DNA of 39,660 bases, from contig JAFEGE010000091.1 of the NCBI GenBank assembly GCA_018240105.1, positions 1 to 39,660 on the forward strand. The letters run 5' to 3'. This DNA is from Verrucomicrobiota bacterium. GTDB lineage: Bacteria > Chlamydiota > Chlamydiia > Chlamydiales > 2-12-FULL-49-11. The notes under the pieces were generated by a model. The model had not been told where the DNA came from and did no database searches. It was given only the letters and a program-made list of their open reading frames with translations. A program made the translations under genes and the position numbers. Positions within the stretch are counted from its first letter, which is position 1. Each line of letters begins with the position of its first letter. Shown in pieces: positions 32,346-39,660 of the stretch.

Positions 32346-32897
32346 CTAATAGTATAAATGATACTTTTCTATGTAGTCCATAACTTTTGGATCTAAATAC
32401 TCTATAGAGGCGTGAGGGCCCTCTCTCCGAATTTTAGTACTAGATATAGGGAGCTGAGCGACAGGAAAAATCTCCCCATATTGACAAGAGGATTTTTTAA
32501 CGCCTGCAAAGATCATGGTAACTAAATTTTTTATCTCCTCTATATCTTTCCATAAAGGGAGTGTCGGGATCATCTCTTCCGACAAAAGAAGAAAGAAAGT
32601 GTCGTTAGGATACCGTTTTTTTAACTCTTTAATGGTATCGATGGTAAAAGAGGGGCCTCCCCTCTCTATCTCTAAAAGAAGAATCTCTATAGCAGGATCG
32701 TCTCCAAAAGCAGCTTTTAAAAGAGCGACTCTCTCTTCAGGCGAAGCAATCGGTGGGTTGTTTTGTTTAAAAGGAGAGACAAAGGCAGGAATAATAAAGA
32801 CTTTATCTAAAGAAAGGGCCTTCTTTAACTGGTGCACTAGAGTCTGATGACCCTTGTGCACCGGATCGAAGCTACCCCCGAATATACCAACTCTCAC
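32346..32897 (-). CDS. nadD: Nicotinate-nucleotide adenylyltransferase
   Basis: 183 aa. The nucleotidyltransferase motif GIFGGSFDPVHKGH (4-17) and C-terminal LPISSTKIR are diagnostic. It makes NaAD from nicotinate mononucleotide in NAD synthesis. The start is a GTG at 32897 whose first base is the last base of the stop of the porin gene (TAGTG), so its translation is probably coupled to the porin message. Confidence 0.94.
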   Translation of the reverse strand: MRVGIFGGSFDPVHKGHQTLVHQLKKALSLDKVFIIPAFVSPFKQNNPPIASPEERVALLKAAFGDDPAIEILLLEIERGGPSFTIDTIKELKKRYPNDTFFLLLSEEMIPTLPLWKDIEEIKNLVTMIFAGVKKSSCQYGEIFPVAQLPISSTKIRREGPHASIEYLDPKVMDYIEKYHLYY

Positions 32898-34012
32898 TAG
32901 AAAGCAAGGCCGGCTTTAAGAGTAAATCCTTGCATAGCGTAGTTGCCACTCAAAGATTGAGATTCTGACACGATCATAAACTGGTTATGAGAAAACCACA
33001 CTTGCTCTTCCCACGCTGCTTCTAATGTTAAGAAGCTGTTTGGGCACCAGCAAGCAAAATCTGTCTCGTAACGAAGACCAAGAGAGACCTCTAACATAGG
33101 CGAGACTTGCCAGAAGTTATTGCCATAGTTTGCTAAGTAAAGACCATCGGCATTTAAATACTGTTGGCTTGTTTGAAAGTGTGACCATGTAAGAGCAAAG
33201 CCGCTGTTTAAGAAAAACGACCACTCTGTATCGTTGCTGTTACAGAAGATAAAGTTTGTATTAAATCCTCCATAAGGCCCGATACCCCACCACTTCTGCA
33301 TGTTTTCCCACGAAGAGGCGATACTTGCTGCGCGAACGTAGTCAATATCAAACCACTGCTTATCCCACGCTCCCAAAAGACCAGCAAATGGTCTTAAAGC
33401 AATATACTGTCCTACGTAAAAATCTCTTCCCACTTGTGCATCGAGTCTCTGAAACCAGTTACTCCAGCTGCTAGAAGCAGAATCCAGAATAAAACCATCG
33501 TTAACCCATGTAGGAAGCGCTTGGCCTGCTGTAAAAGAAGCCTCTTTCATCCCATTATGCTTATTGGAAAACCAAGTGTATAAAAATTTCACATCCCAGC
33601 AGTCGTGCTCAGAGAACCAACCAGCACCAATTTTAAAGCCAGAGCAGAGTTTCCAGCTTGGGTAATGTACGCTACCTTGGCTTGCAGCAGCAGCTGCTAC
33701 AGGAACTAAATACCAGTTTGATACAGCAACCGCAAGGCTCTCTTCTCTTGCTGTCCATAGTGTATAGGCAACATCAAGAGTCATGACAGGACTATCTGTA
33801 TCTCTGCAATATACCGCTGGTGGAACAGCAGCACGTACAACTGTTTGTGCGCCACTACTATACTGTGTGGTCGGCATAGCATTACTAGAAGAGCCATAGC
33901 AGCTAGGACAGTCGCTACTATGCGATCCATTCCTGTGTGCAGAGGCCCCTGCATGCGCAAGTGACAAAGAAACAAATGTCACAAGTGCTGCGAGTTTAGA
34001 ACAAGTTTTCAT
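32897..34012 (-). CDS. MOMP-like outer-membrane porin
   Basis: 371 aa with a signal peptide ending about residue 25 (AHAGASA). The mature protein is rich in aromatic residues and alternating beta strands, and ends FTLKAGLAF with the terminal Phe of outer-membrane barrels. Cysteines (CPSCYG, LCSGFK, CWCPNS) could form disulfides in the chlamydial outer-membrane complex. Blocks such as GPYGGFNTNF and EVSLGLRYETDF recall the Legionella MOMP family (PF05150), which is expanded in Simkania-like chlamydiae. It has its own promoter and leads an operon of housekeeping genes. Confidence 0.82.
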   Translation of the reverse strand: MKTCSKLAALVTFVSLSLAHAGASAHRNGSHSSDCPSCYGSSSNAMPTTQYSSGAQTVVRAAVPPAVYCRDTDSPVMTLDVAYTLWTAREESLAVAVSNWYLVPVAAAAASQGSVHYPSWKLCSGFKIGAGWFSEHDCWDVKFLYTWFSNKHNGMKEASFTAGQALPTWVNDGFILDSASSSWSNWFQRLDAQVGRDFYVGQYIALRPFAGLLGAWDKQWFDIDYVRAASIASSWENMQKWWGIGPYGGFNTNFIFCNSNDTEWSFFLNSGFALTWSHFQTSQQYLNADGLYLANYGNNFWQVSPMLEVSLGLRYETDFACWCPNSFLTLEAAWEEQVWFSHNQFMIVSESQSLSGNYAMQGFTLKAGLAF

Positions 34013-34046
34013 TTTCTTCCCCTTTAGAAGTAATAGTAAAATCCTG

Positions 34047-34075
34047 ATTCTATAAAACCTTCACAAATTACACAA
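34047..34075 (-). promoter_or_regulatory. Promoter of the porin-nadD-rsfS-fabF operon
   Basis: On the minus strand, TTGTGT (34075-34070), exactly 17 bp, TAGAAT (34052-34047), about 35 bp before the porin ATG; AAGGGGAAG serves as ribosome-binding site. Confidence 0.6.
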
Positions 34076-34081
34076 GCGGTT

Positions 34082-35110
34082 TTAACAGTGATCTATATCT
34101 TGTACGATAATTTCAAGCGCCCTTTCGGGTGTTGCTGTGTTGAGGTCGAGCCAACGAAATAAGGGCTCTTTACGAAACCAGGTAAACTGGCGTTTAGCGT
34201 AGTTACGAGAGGCTTTTTTAAAGTTACGCAGAAATGTCTCGTAGTCGTCCTTTGTTTTGGGAGAGGCAAAAAATTCTAATGCTTGGCGATAGCCAATGGA
34301 ATTCATGGCGGCGCGGTTTTTTTCAAGCCCTTTAGCTTGGAGCATAGCAACTTCATCTAAAAGCCCCTCCTCTACCATACGATCGCACCGCTCTTCAATA
34401 CGATGGTACAAGATCTCTCTTGGATAGTAGATAAACCAACAGCGAAAATCTAGATCATCAGGTATATCCTCTTCCGAGGGCTTTGGTATTTCACTAACTT
34501 TACGGCCAGAGAGAGTAATGATCTCGAGGGCACGTATAATTTTATGGCGATCCTGTAGCGTAATAGAGGCTGCATAGTCTGGATCGATCTCTCTTAGCTT
34601 TTCGTAGAGGAGCTCAGCTCCAAACTTCTCATAATCCTCCTCTAGCTTTGCACGTATCTCGCTATCGGACGGGGGCGTCTTTGGCGGACCATAGAGAAGA
34701 GAGTGCACATAAAAACCAGCGCCGCCTACTATGATGGGCACACGATCGCGAAGGAGAATCTCCTCTAGAGCATTGGTTGCCTCTTCATAAAAATCTACGA
34801 CGTTACAAGGCTCATCGATATTACGAATATCGATAAGGTGGTGAGGTACTTTAGCAAGCTGTTGTTTGGTTGCTTTGGCAGAACCGATATCTGTACCGCG
34901 ATAGATCTGCATCGAATCGGCAGAGATGATCTCTCCCCCGATCCCTTTTGCTATGGAGAGCGACAGGCTCGTTTTACCTGTGGCTGTTGGCCCTGCAATA
35001 ACAAGGACCTTTTTTCTTTTTCGACCATCTCTTGGAGGGCATCTCTCCTCTTTAGGGTCGAGGCCATTTTGTTTTTTTACAAACTCACTGTTCGTTGCAA
35101 GGGGGATCAC
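34082..35110 (-). CDS. miaA: tRNA dimethylallyltransferase
   Basis: 342 aa. P-loop GPTATGKTS (40-48), then SADSMQIYRGTDIGSAK, VGGAGFYVHSL and the late QFTWFRKE are all MiaA signatures. It prenylates A37 of tRNAs reading UNN codons. The N-terminus is about 30 residues longer than usual and Lys/Arg-rich, so the true start may be further in, but the ATG at 35110 overlaps the upstream gene's stop by four bases, supporting it. Confidence 0.95.
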   Translation of the reverse strand: MIPLATNSEFVKKQNGLDPKEERCPPRDGRKRKKVLVIAGPTATGKTSLSLSIAKGIGGEIISADSMQIYRGTDIGSAKATKQQLAKVPHHLIDIRNIDEPCNVVDFYEEATNALEEILLRDRVPIIVGGAGFYVHSLLYGPPKTPPSDSEIRAKLEEDYEKFGAELLYEKLREIDPDYAASITLQDRHKIIRALEIITLSGRKVSEIPKPSEEDIPDDLDFRCWFIYYPREILYHRIEERCDRMVEEGLLDEVAMLQAKGLEKNRAAMNSIGYRQALEFFASPKTKDDYETFLRNFKKASRNYAKRQFTWFRKEPLFRWLDLNTATPERALEIIVQDIDHC

Positions 35111-35439
35111 TGCTTTGCTATTGCCTGTCTCTCATCGGGATAAATACTTAATATCTGCTCAAACCCAGCCATGCGAATAATTTCCATCACATCATCCTGG
35201 ATCGCAAAGAGCATAAGATGTCCGTTACTTTTCTTCAACCGCTTAGACATAGAAAGCAAAAGACGCATCCCGGCTGAACTCAAATACTCAATCTTGCCAA
35301 AATCGAGCGCAATCTCATACATTTTACGCTCTACTAAATCGTTTAAAAAGTTCTCAAGCTGTGACACAGTCATAGCATCGAGTCTCCCCTCAGAGCGAAC
35401 GATTACTTTACCTTCACGTTCTTCTTTTGTAATGATCAT
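35107..35439 (-). CDS. Anti-sigma factor antagonist (STAS domain, RsbV-like)
   Basis: 110 aa, a single STAS domain. ALDFGKIEYLSSAGMRLLL contains the Ser that an RsbW-type kinase phosphorylates (S54/S55). Such proteins free a sigma factor or other target when unphosphorylated. Chlamydia trachomatis encodes an RsbV paralogue next to miaA, as I recall, and the four-base overlap with miaA here matches. The partner kinase is not in the window. Confidence 0.88.
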   Translation of the reverse strand: MIITKEEREGKVIVRSEGRLDAMTVSQLENFLNDLVERKMYEIALDFGKIEYLSSAGMRLLLSMSKRLKKSNGHLMLFAIQDDVMEIIRMAGFEQILSIYPDERQAIAKQ

Positions 35440-35478
35440 AGATTCCTTTTTTAATCCTTTTTCTCTAGCTATTCTTTG

Positions 35479-37668
35479 TTATATAGATATAGGCATAGCA
35501 TAGATATAGACGTATCCTAAATTATATAGCACTCTAAAAAGTATCGTCTGCCCTTCTTTGTAATTGAGCTGGTAAGCAATCGGGGCCACATCACTACTAT
35601 TTCGCATCATCTCAATAAATCTCTCTTTATTATAGGTAGCGCCAGATAGGTTTAGTGCAAACGATGTAAACGTTTTATCCACCGAGTTGAAGAAAATGTT
35701 TTCATTTACCACAGCTAAAAATCTAGGAATAGCGTCATCATCTATATTTAAAGAGACAAGAGCAGCGGAAGAAATATTTTGACAGCGGTCAAATATATTG
35801 TATCTAAAATAGAGCTCTTGATAAGCAATCGAAGAAAATAAGAATATAGGTGCGCCCGTAAAAGCTCCTCCCATATTTCTAAAGCGGTTGCCTTCAAAAT
35901 AGAGAGCTTGTCCACTGATAGAATTTAGCCCATCGCCTATGATAATGCCATTTGCTTCAGAATTAGTCTCTAACCTAGAGGTAAAGAAGCAGCCTCTAAC
36001 CGCATAACTTAAATCAGGTGTTGTATCCTCTATTCTAAGACCAACGCCTGTATCGGATTGTGTGACAAACTCACAAGCCTCTACTTGAACCGATTTACGA
36101 GATCCTACTGTGTAGACACAGTCATAAGTATTTGCGCCATCTACTTCTTCGAACCTATTTCCAGATATTGTGGTATTTTCTGTCCCGGTTGCTCTAACAC
36201 CTCTATTTCCAGAGCGGGCCATTCTTACAACAGATTCTTCCAATCGGAAGTTAGCTGTGTTTGTAAGGTCTACACTAAAGCTATTATCGCCTTTAAAATC
36301 AAACTCTGTTTCAGTTACTAGATTATTTTGCCCGCCCGTATCTGCAATACCGATGCCGCTATCTGGCACTTCTATACGGATCCCTGACACTTCAATATTA
36401 CTTCCGTTTAGAGCTAAAACCGCTGTGGCCGGATCATTTGTAAATATAGGAGCTTCTCCACTTGGGTCTTGCGGAGGAATGACTACAGTATCACCACCCG
36501 GGAGTGGTAATCTCTGCTCTATGCTAGCACCGAGAAGACGCTGCCCCCGTAGAGCTCTAAAACCCCCTTGATAAGCATTACCATTACCATGATAGGCATA
36601 GATTTGATCAAAAGTTTTATAGACAATTTCTATAGAAGCTGTAAGTGCATATTCATCTTCAAAAGTTCCTTGTGACCCACTAAGATTGTTTAAGAACAAG
36701 AAGTAGTAAGGTAGACCTGTTGCTGGGTTGATCGCGGCCGTTACATGGCTCTCTGTGTCTACAGGGATAATCTCGCTTCTGCTCACAGGAGAGACGGCTT
36801 TATTGAGTAAGATCGCCTGATCAGCGCAAGAACGTTTTTTAGTAGGCTGTACTTTTGCTTTGCGACCAAGAGGAATCGAAACGGTTAGCTCTCCTTGTCC
36901 TATCCATTTAAAGATAGTATCGTAGGAGGCGGACCCTTCTAACTTTACATATTCCATAAAGGAGAGGCTGGCTCTTGCCTTACCACCCCATGCTGTGTGG
37001 CCATTACCATTTAAGAAATAAGCGCCTCCTGCTAAGTAAATAGGCGCCTCTTCTAAAGCGTTAAAAGAGAAGCCAACCTCTGCATTGGCGCCAAGAAGTG
37101 CAAACTCGCGACTCTGTTTTATATAAAGGTAGTGGCCTTGGAAATAGTCAAAAGCGCTCCCATAATAACCACTCTCTTTGCTCCCGAAGGGAAAATAGCC
37201 ATTGAGACGAAAATCGACAACTTCGCCTAAACATTCAAGGCCGGCTGCAATTTGATTATAGTTATGGTGTTTTGTCTCTCTGTAATCGTAGTAAATATTG
37301 GCCCCTAAAATCCAAGAGCCCACATAACGTAGCCCCACCCCCGCATTAGCGGCAAGATAACTATTATCAAAGATATGGCCTCGTAAATCTAAAAATCCTG
37401 CAATATCTTGGTTAAAGGTAAGGGAGGTAAAAAAAAGATCGAGTGTGCTGTAACCTTTGGAGTAACCGATACCCTTTGGTTCGATATGTCTTAGACCGAT
37501 TTGATAAGGTGTGTAATACTTCTCACATGGCTCTACACTCGGAAATGGTATCGGTGTATGCGCTCCTACAGGCAGTGTTTTCTTAGCCGGAACCGGCAGC
37601 CTTTCTGCATAGCCTGTTTGCAACATTAGACAGGCCAAAGAAAAAGAGTATAGAGCAAAAGTTTTCAA
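35479..37668 (-). CDS. Inverse-autotransporter-like surface protein with beta-helix passenger
   Basis: 729 aa from a TTG at 37668, preceded by GAGGTGA and giving a clean signal peptide (MKTFALYSFSLACLM and following). An ATG at 37698 is rejected because it overlaps a perfect minus-strand TATAAT. Residues about 55-275 resemble the inverse autotransporter barrel (intimin/invasin N-terminus): DLRGHIFDNSYLAANAGVGL, RYVGSWILGANIYYDYR, GYFPFG and EFALLGANAEVGF. About 310-410 is a linker, then about 410-690 a right-handed parallel beta-helix with repeated short strands (NLVTETEFDFKG, NTTISGNRFEEV, SVQVEACEFVT, YFEGNRFRNM). The barrel would insert in the outer membrane and export the helix to the surface, as an adhesin or carbohydrate-active passenger. 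No Ig-like domains are seen. Confidence 0.75.
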   Translation of the reverse strand: MKTFALYSFSLACLMLQTGYAERLPVPAKKTLPVGAHTPIPFPSVEPCEKYYTPYQIGLRHIEPKGIGYSKGYSTLDLFFTSLTFNQDIAGFLDLRGHIFDNSYLAANAGVGLRYVGSWILGANIYYDYRETKHHNYNQIAAGLECLGEVVDFRLNGYFPFGSKESGYYGSAFDYFQGHYLYIKQSREFALLGANAEVGFSFNALEEAPIYLAGGAYFLNGNGHTAWGGKARASLSFMEYVKLEGSASYDTIFKWIGQGELTVSIPLGRKAKVQPTKKRSCADQAILLNKAVSPVSRSEIIPVDTESHVTAAINPATGLPYYFLFLNNLSGSQGTFEDEYALTASIEIVYKTFDQIYAYHGNGNAYQGGFRALRGQRLLGASIEQRLPLPGGDTVVIPPQDPSGEAPIFTNDPATAVLALNGSNIEVSGIRIEVPDSGIGIADTGGQNNLVTETEFDFKGDNSFSVDLTNTANFRLEESVVRMARSGNRGVRATGTENTTISGNRFEEVDGANTYDCVYTVGSRKSVQVEACEFVTQSDTGVGLRIEDTTPDLSYAVRGCFFTSRLETNSEANGIIIGDGLNSISGQALYFEGNRFRNMGGAFTGAPIFLFSSIAYQELYFRYNIFDRCQNISSAALVSLNIDDDAIPRFLAVVNENIFFNSVDKTFTSFALNLSGATYNKERFIEMMRNSSDVAPIAYQLNYKEGQTILFRVLYNLGYVYIYAMPISI

Positions 37669-37696
37669 AATCACCTCGAATCGATTTTTGTTTTCC

Positions 37697-37702
37697 ATTA
37701 TA
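37697..37702 (-). promoter_or_regulatory. -10 box of the inverse-autotransporter-like gene
   Basis: A perfect TATAAT on the minus strand, 28 bp before the TTG at 37668; the -35 region (TTTTGT/TTTGTC at about 37720-37726) is poor and lies in the start of the divergent gene. Confidence 0.5.
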
Positions 37703-37714
37703 AGGAAAGGCTAA

Positions 37715-38716
37715 ATGATGACAAAAAAAATTCTTGTTTATGTAATTTTTATTTACTTTAGCAAAGAGATCCTCTTTGGAATAGAGTATGAAGAGCTATA
37801 CCAAAACCTCTCGAGTCTTTACGCCCCGACAAAAGAGGATTTTCATCTTATCCAAAGCTATCTCAATAAAGCACCCCGGGAATATCTTAAGTGGCTAAAT
37901 ACTTTTTATCCTGAATGTCCAAGAGATGAGCTTCGCTACGACTTAAGAGCCCGCACAATACAACTTCTCCCCCCAAAAGGCCCCTTCGATCTCTCACTAC
38001 AAGCGCTTTTTTTTACACCCCCAGAAGAAAAAGAGAGATGCGTGATCTCTTTTGCCTCATGGAACCAGATACCGGGCTATAGAGAAAATCTCCTCGCTAT
38101 GGGAGATCATTTAGAAAGAGTAAAATTCCAAGGCCACTTTCTTTATCGCCTTGGCGGCTGGCCGAATATTGAAGGGGGCTCTCTTAGACTTGTCCATGTC
38201 CCCTATGCCTTTAAAGTCTGTATGTTTAAAGAAGCTGAAAGACTCGGCTACAAAAAAATCCTCTGGCTTGACACCAGCTGTGTCCCTCTTCGTAATTTTG
38301 ATGAGATCTTTCAGAAAATAGAAAAAGAGGGCTATTTTCTCCTTAAGGGACGAGACTCTTGTTTCAAAGAAAAAAGCAGCGAAAAGCTTCGCCTCTCCTT
38401 TGGTTTTACGGAAGAGGAGCATACAAGTATTACACCTCTCTTTGCTGCTATTATAGGCTTAGATCTAGAAAATCCAATCGGTAAAGAGCTTCTCGACCTT
38501 TGGTACAAGGCGGCAGAGGATCTAGACCCCTACCTCTCCCCGCGCCCTGAGCAAAATGCTCTAGCGGCTCTTGCTTATAAGCTCCAGCTTCTACCCTCTG
38601 CCTCTTTTTATGATATTTTTTGCACCCATCAAAATCCCAAAATAGCCCCCTCTCACTACTTTTTCCTTGGCTACCGAGGGACACAAACGCTCCTTAAAGA
38701 GCTATTAAAAGAGTAA
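37715..38716 (+). CDS. Putative GT-A-fold glycosyltransferase with N-terminal signal/anchor
   Basis: 333 aa. The N-terminal hydrophobic segment (about 5-22) is a signal peptide or membrane anchor. The core has CVISFASWNQIPGYRENLL, then HVPYAFKVCMFKEAERLGY and ILWLDTSCVPLRNFDEIF: a nucleotide-sugar transferase layout in which the DxD position reads DTS. EQNALAALAYKL is a typical later motif of such enzymes. No close family is recognised. AAGGAAAGG precedes the ATG. It is divergent from the inverse-autotransporter-like gene, so it might glycosylate a surface protein (speculation). Confidence 0.7.
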   Translation: MMTKKILVYVIFIYFSKEILFGIEYEELYQNLSSLYAPTKEDFHLIQSYLNKAPREYLKWLNTFYPECPRDELRYDLRARTIQLLPPKGPFDLSLQALFFTPPEEKERCVISFASWNQIPGYRENLLAMGDHLERVKFQGHFLYRLGGWPNIEGGSLRLVHVPYAFKVCMFKEAERLGYKKILWLDTSCVPLRNFDEIFQKIEKEGYFLLKGRDSCFKEKSSEKLRLSFGFTEEEHTSITPLFAAIIGLDLENPIGKELLDLWYKAAEDLDPYLSPRPEQNALAALAYKLQLLPSASFYDIFCTHQNPKIAPSHYFFLGYRGTQTLLKELLKE

Positions 38717-38724
38717 GCTTACCC

Positions 38725-38899
38725 TATACTCAAATAAACTCAAAAATTGGTTTTTGGCTTCATCAGAGCGTTACAATTTGCATTCGCCAAAGCTCGCCCT
38801 ATATCCTATAGAGGCTCGCTTTAGCGGCGATTTCATCTAATGCAACTTGTAAGCTCTGGCTTTTGCCAAAATTCCAATTTTTGAATTCACTTGAGTATA
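38725..38899. mobile_element. Miniature inverted-repeat element, type A (copy 2)
   Basis: 175 bp with 26-bp imperfect inverted ends: TATACTCAAATAAACTCAAA onward (38725-38750) and the complement of TATACTCAAGTGAATTCAAA onward (38874-38899). It is homologous to copy 1, sharing AATTCAAAAAT(T/C)GG, GGCAA, TTGCATT and GAAAT-GC blocks in order, and is nearly the same length. No ORF. It begins 9 bp after the stop of the glycosyltransferase-like gene, and its other end provides the stop codon of the decayed LRR gene. Confidence 0.8.
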
Positions 38900-39660
38900 T
38901 CAAATGGTTCAGGTGGCGGTGTTGCTGGCTCCATAGGACCTTCAGCTCTTCTCGCCTCTTCTAAACCGATAGTATCAATATCTCTAAGCCTCTATAACAG
39001 AATCGCTTAAATCAAGCGCAGAAGGATGCGCATGAAGGGCTAGACCCCTCAGTTCTTCGTCTTCTAAACTCTCTCTCTTCTGCATCTGGAGGGCCTCTTT
39101 TAACAGCCCCGGCGCTTCCTACATACCGCCGGCGGTATGTATCCTGGGACAGCAACATCAAGAGGATTTTTAGGCAATCCACCTGTAGGAGGAGCTGGTA
39201 CTTCAGTATCAACAACTATTACACTCTCTTCTAAACCCTCTATTCCAAGAGCCTCTCTACGATGAAGCCAGCTAGGTATGGAAGCAAGATCGACACCATC
39301 AACGTTTAGATACTTAAGGCGTGGTAAAAAAGCCAGACAATCTGGAATTGCTGATAACGGATTATACCCTAAATAAAGAGATTTTAATAAACCTGGAAGA
39401 GCTTCTAAAACCTTTATACTATTCTCAGAAAGATCTAGAAATTTAAGACTTGTTAAGCATGTGATTTCACGTGTTACATAAGAAATTCTGTTTTCCGAAA
39501 GATCTAATCTGTATAGATTAGCCAACCCTCTGATCACGGCGGTGGAAAAGAAGTTAGGTTAAATTTTAATTGATGGTATAATCTTTAGTTCCCATTGAAC
39601 TTGGTCTTCTAGATATATGCGTACATGTTGCCCTTCATGCGGTTCTACAGCTTTTAAGAA
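38887..39660 (-). pseudogene. Leucine-rich-repeat protein gene, interrupted (continues beyond right edge)
   Basis: From the right edge one frame reads coding-like sequence ending WELKIIPSIKI, a TAA (39561-39559), and the same frame continues PNFFSTAVIRGLANLYRLDL with four to five LRRs (LxxLDLSxNxI type: LKFLDLSENSI, LKSLYLGYNPL, LKYLNVDGVDL). It runs on to VDTEVPAPPTGGLPKNPLD. At a 20-bp palindrome (39121-39140) the frame is lost. A different frame then carries GLLKEALQMQKRESLEDEEL through ALDLSDSVIE, and a third frame LRDIDTIGLEEARR through EPFDILK, stopping at 38887. One nonsense and two frameshifts suggest a decayed effector-like gene. The LRR part alone (39100-39537, GTG start) could still be expressed. 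Confidence 0.65.
39121..39140. repeat. Perfect 20-bp GC-core palindrome inside the LRR gene
   Basis: ACATACCGCCGGCGGTATGT reads the same on both strands and is flanked by TCCT on both sides (TCCT at 39117-39120, TCCT at 39142-39145). It coincides with the point where the LRR reading frame is lost. Confidence 0.75.

Noticed and set aside
39012-39215. Separate 67-aa minus-strand ORF rich in Arg.
   Set aside because: It is an alternative frame of the decayed LRR gene; its composition is unlike its neighbours, while another frame there is coding-like.
1-39660. CRISPR arrays, complete insertion sequences with transposase, or phage genes.
   Set aside because: No regularly spaced repeats, transposase motifs or phage structural genes were seen.

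Overview
The window looks like chromosome of an environmental (amoeba- or animal-associated) member of the Chlamydiota, most likely near Simkaniaceae/Parachlamydiales; the lineage call is inference. Evidence: a porin resembling the Simkania/Legionella MOMP-like family, gene pairs that I recall from pathogenic Chlamydia (hflX next to a PhnP-like hydrolase; an RsbV-like gene next to miaA; rsfS, fabF and nudix together), eukaryote-like ubiquitin proteases with membrane anchors, and citrate synthase next to malate dehydrogenase, a TCA step lost in Chlamydia but kept in environmental relatives. No rRNA, tRNA or CRISPR was found. Genes are dense, often with ATGA-type overlaps.

Layout. 1-3666 (minus): glgB, followed by a two-partner-secretion transporter that runs off the left edge. 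3733-8607 (plus): a secreted protein of unknown function, then three tandem USP-type deubiquitinase paralogues; the first and third keep their catalytic Cys and His boxes, the middle one has lost both. 8611-14168: an unknown protein, then MarC, a membrane protein, an FAD oxidoreductase, a PhnP-like hydrolase and HflX. 14173-15394: an AAA/DUF4143 ATPase behind two phased palindromes. 15360-16433: a GT71-like glycosyltransferase. 16538-18470: two tandem paralogues of unknown family. 18475-18895: two unrelated miniature inverted-repeat elements. 19101-20993: a TPR protein. 21004-26345: gltA-mdh (minus), then purU, a thioesterase and the queuosine-precursor transporter-tgt pair (plus). 26365-27864: a second accessory ATPase with a palindrome over its promoter. 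27941-29822: small membrane protein, EamA transporter, very basic 99-aa protein. 29770-35439 (minus): an overlapping operon porin-nadD-rsfS-fabF-nudix-bioY preceded by RsbV-like-miaA. 35479-38716: an inverse-autotransporter-like barrel fused to a beta-helix, and a divergent glycosyltransferase-like gene. 38725-39660: another miniature element and a decayed leucine-rich-repeat gene.

The most notable points are (i) the DUB triplet with a dead middle copy, duplicated promoter and ubiquitin-binding-like tail on the first copy; (ii) a family of about 175-bp miniature elements placed directly after stop codons, plus a second type with an intact 8-bp target duplication; (iii) palindromic operators on both accessory ATPase genes; (iv) several genes whose -10 box lies 7-8 nt from the ATG without a Shine-Dalgarno sequence, suggesting leaderless mRNAs; and (v) an inverse autotransporter with a beta-helix passenger. 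All functional statements come from reading motifs by eye; no search was run.
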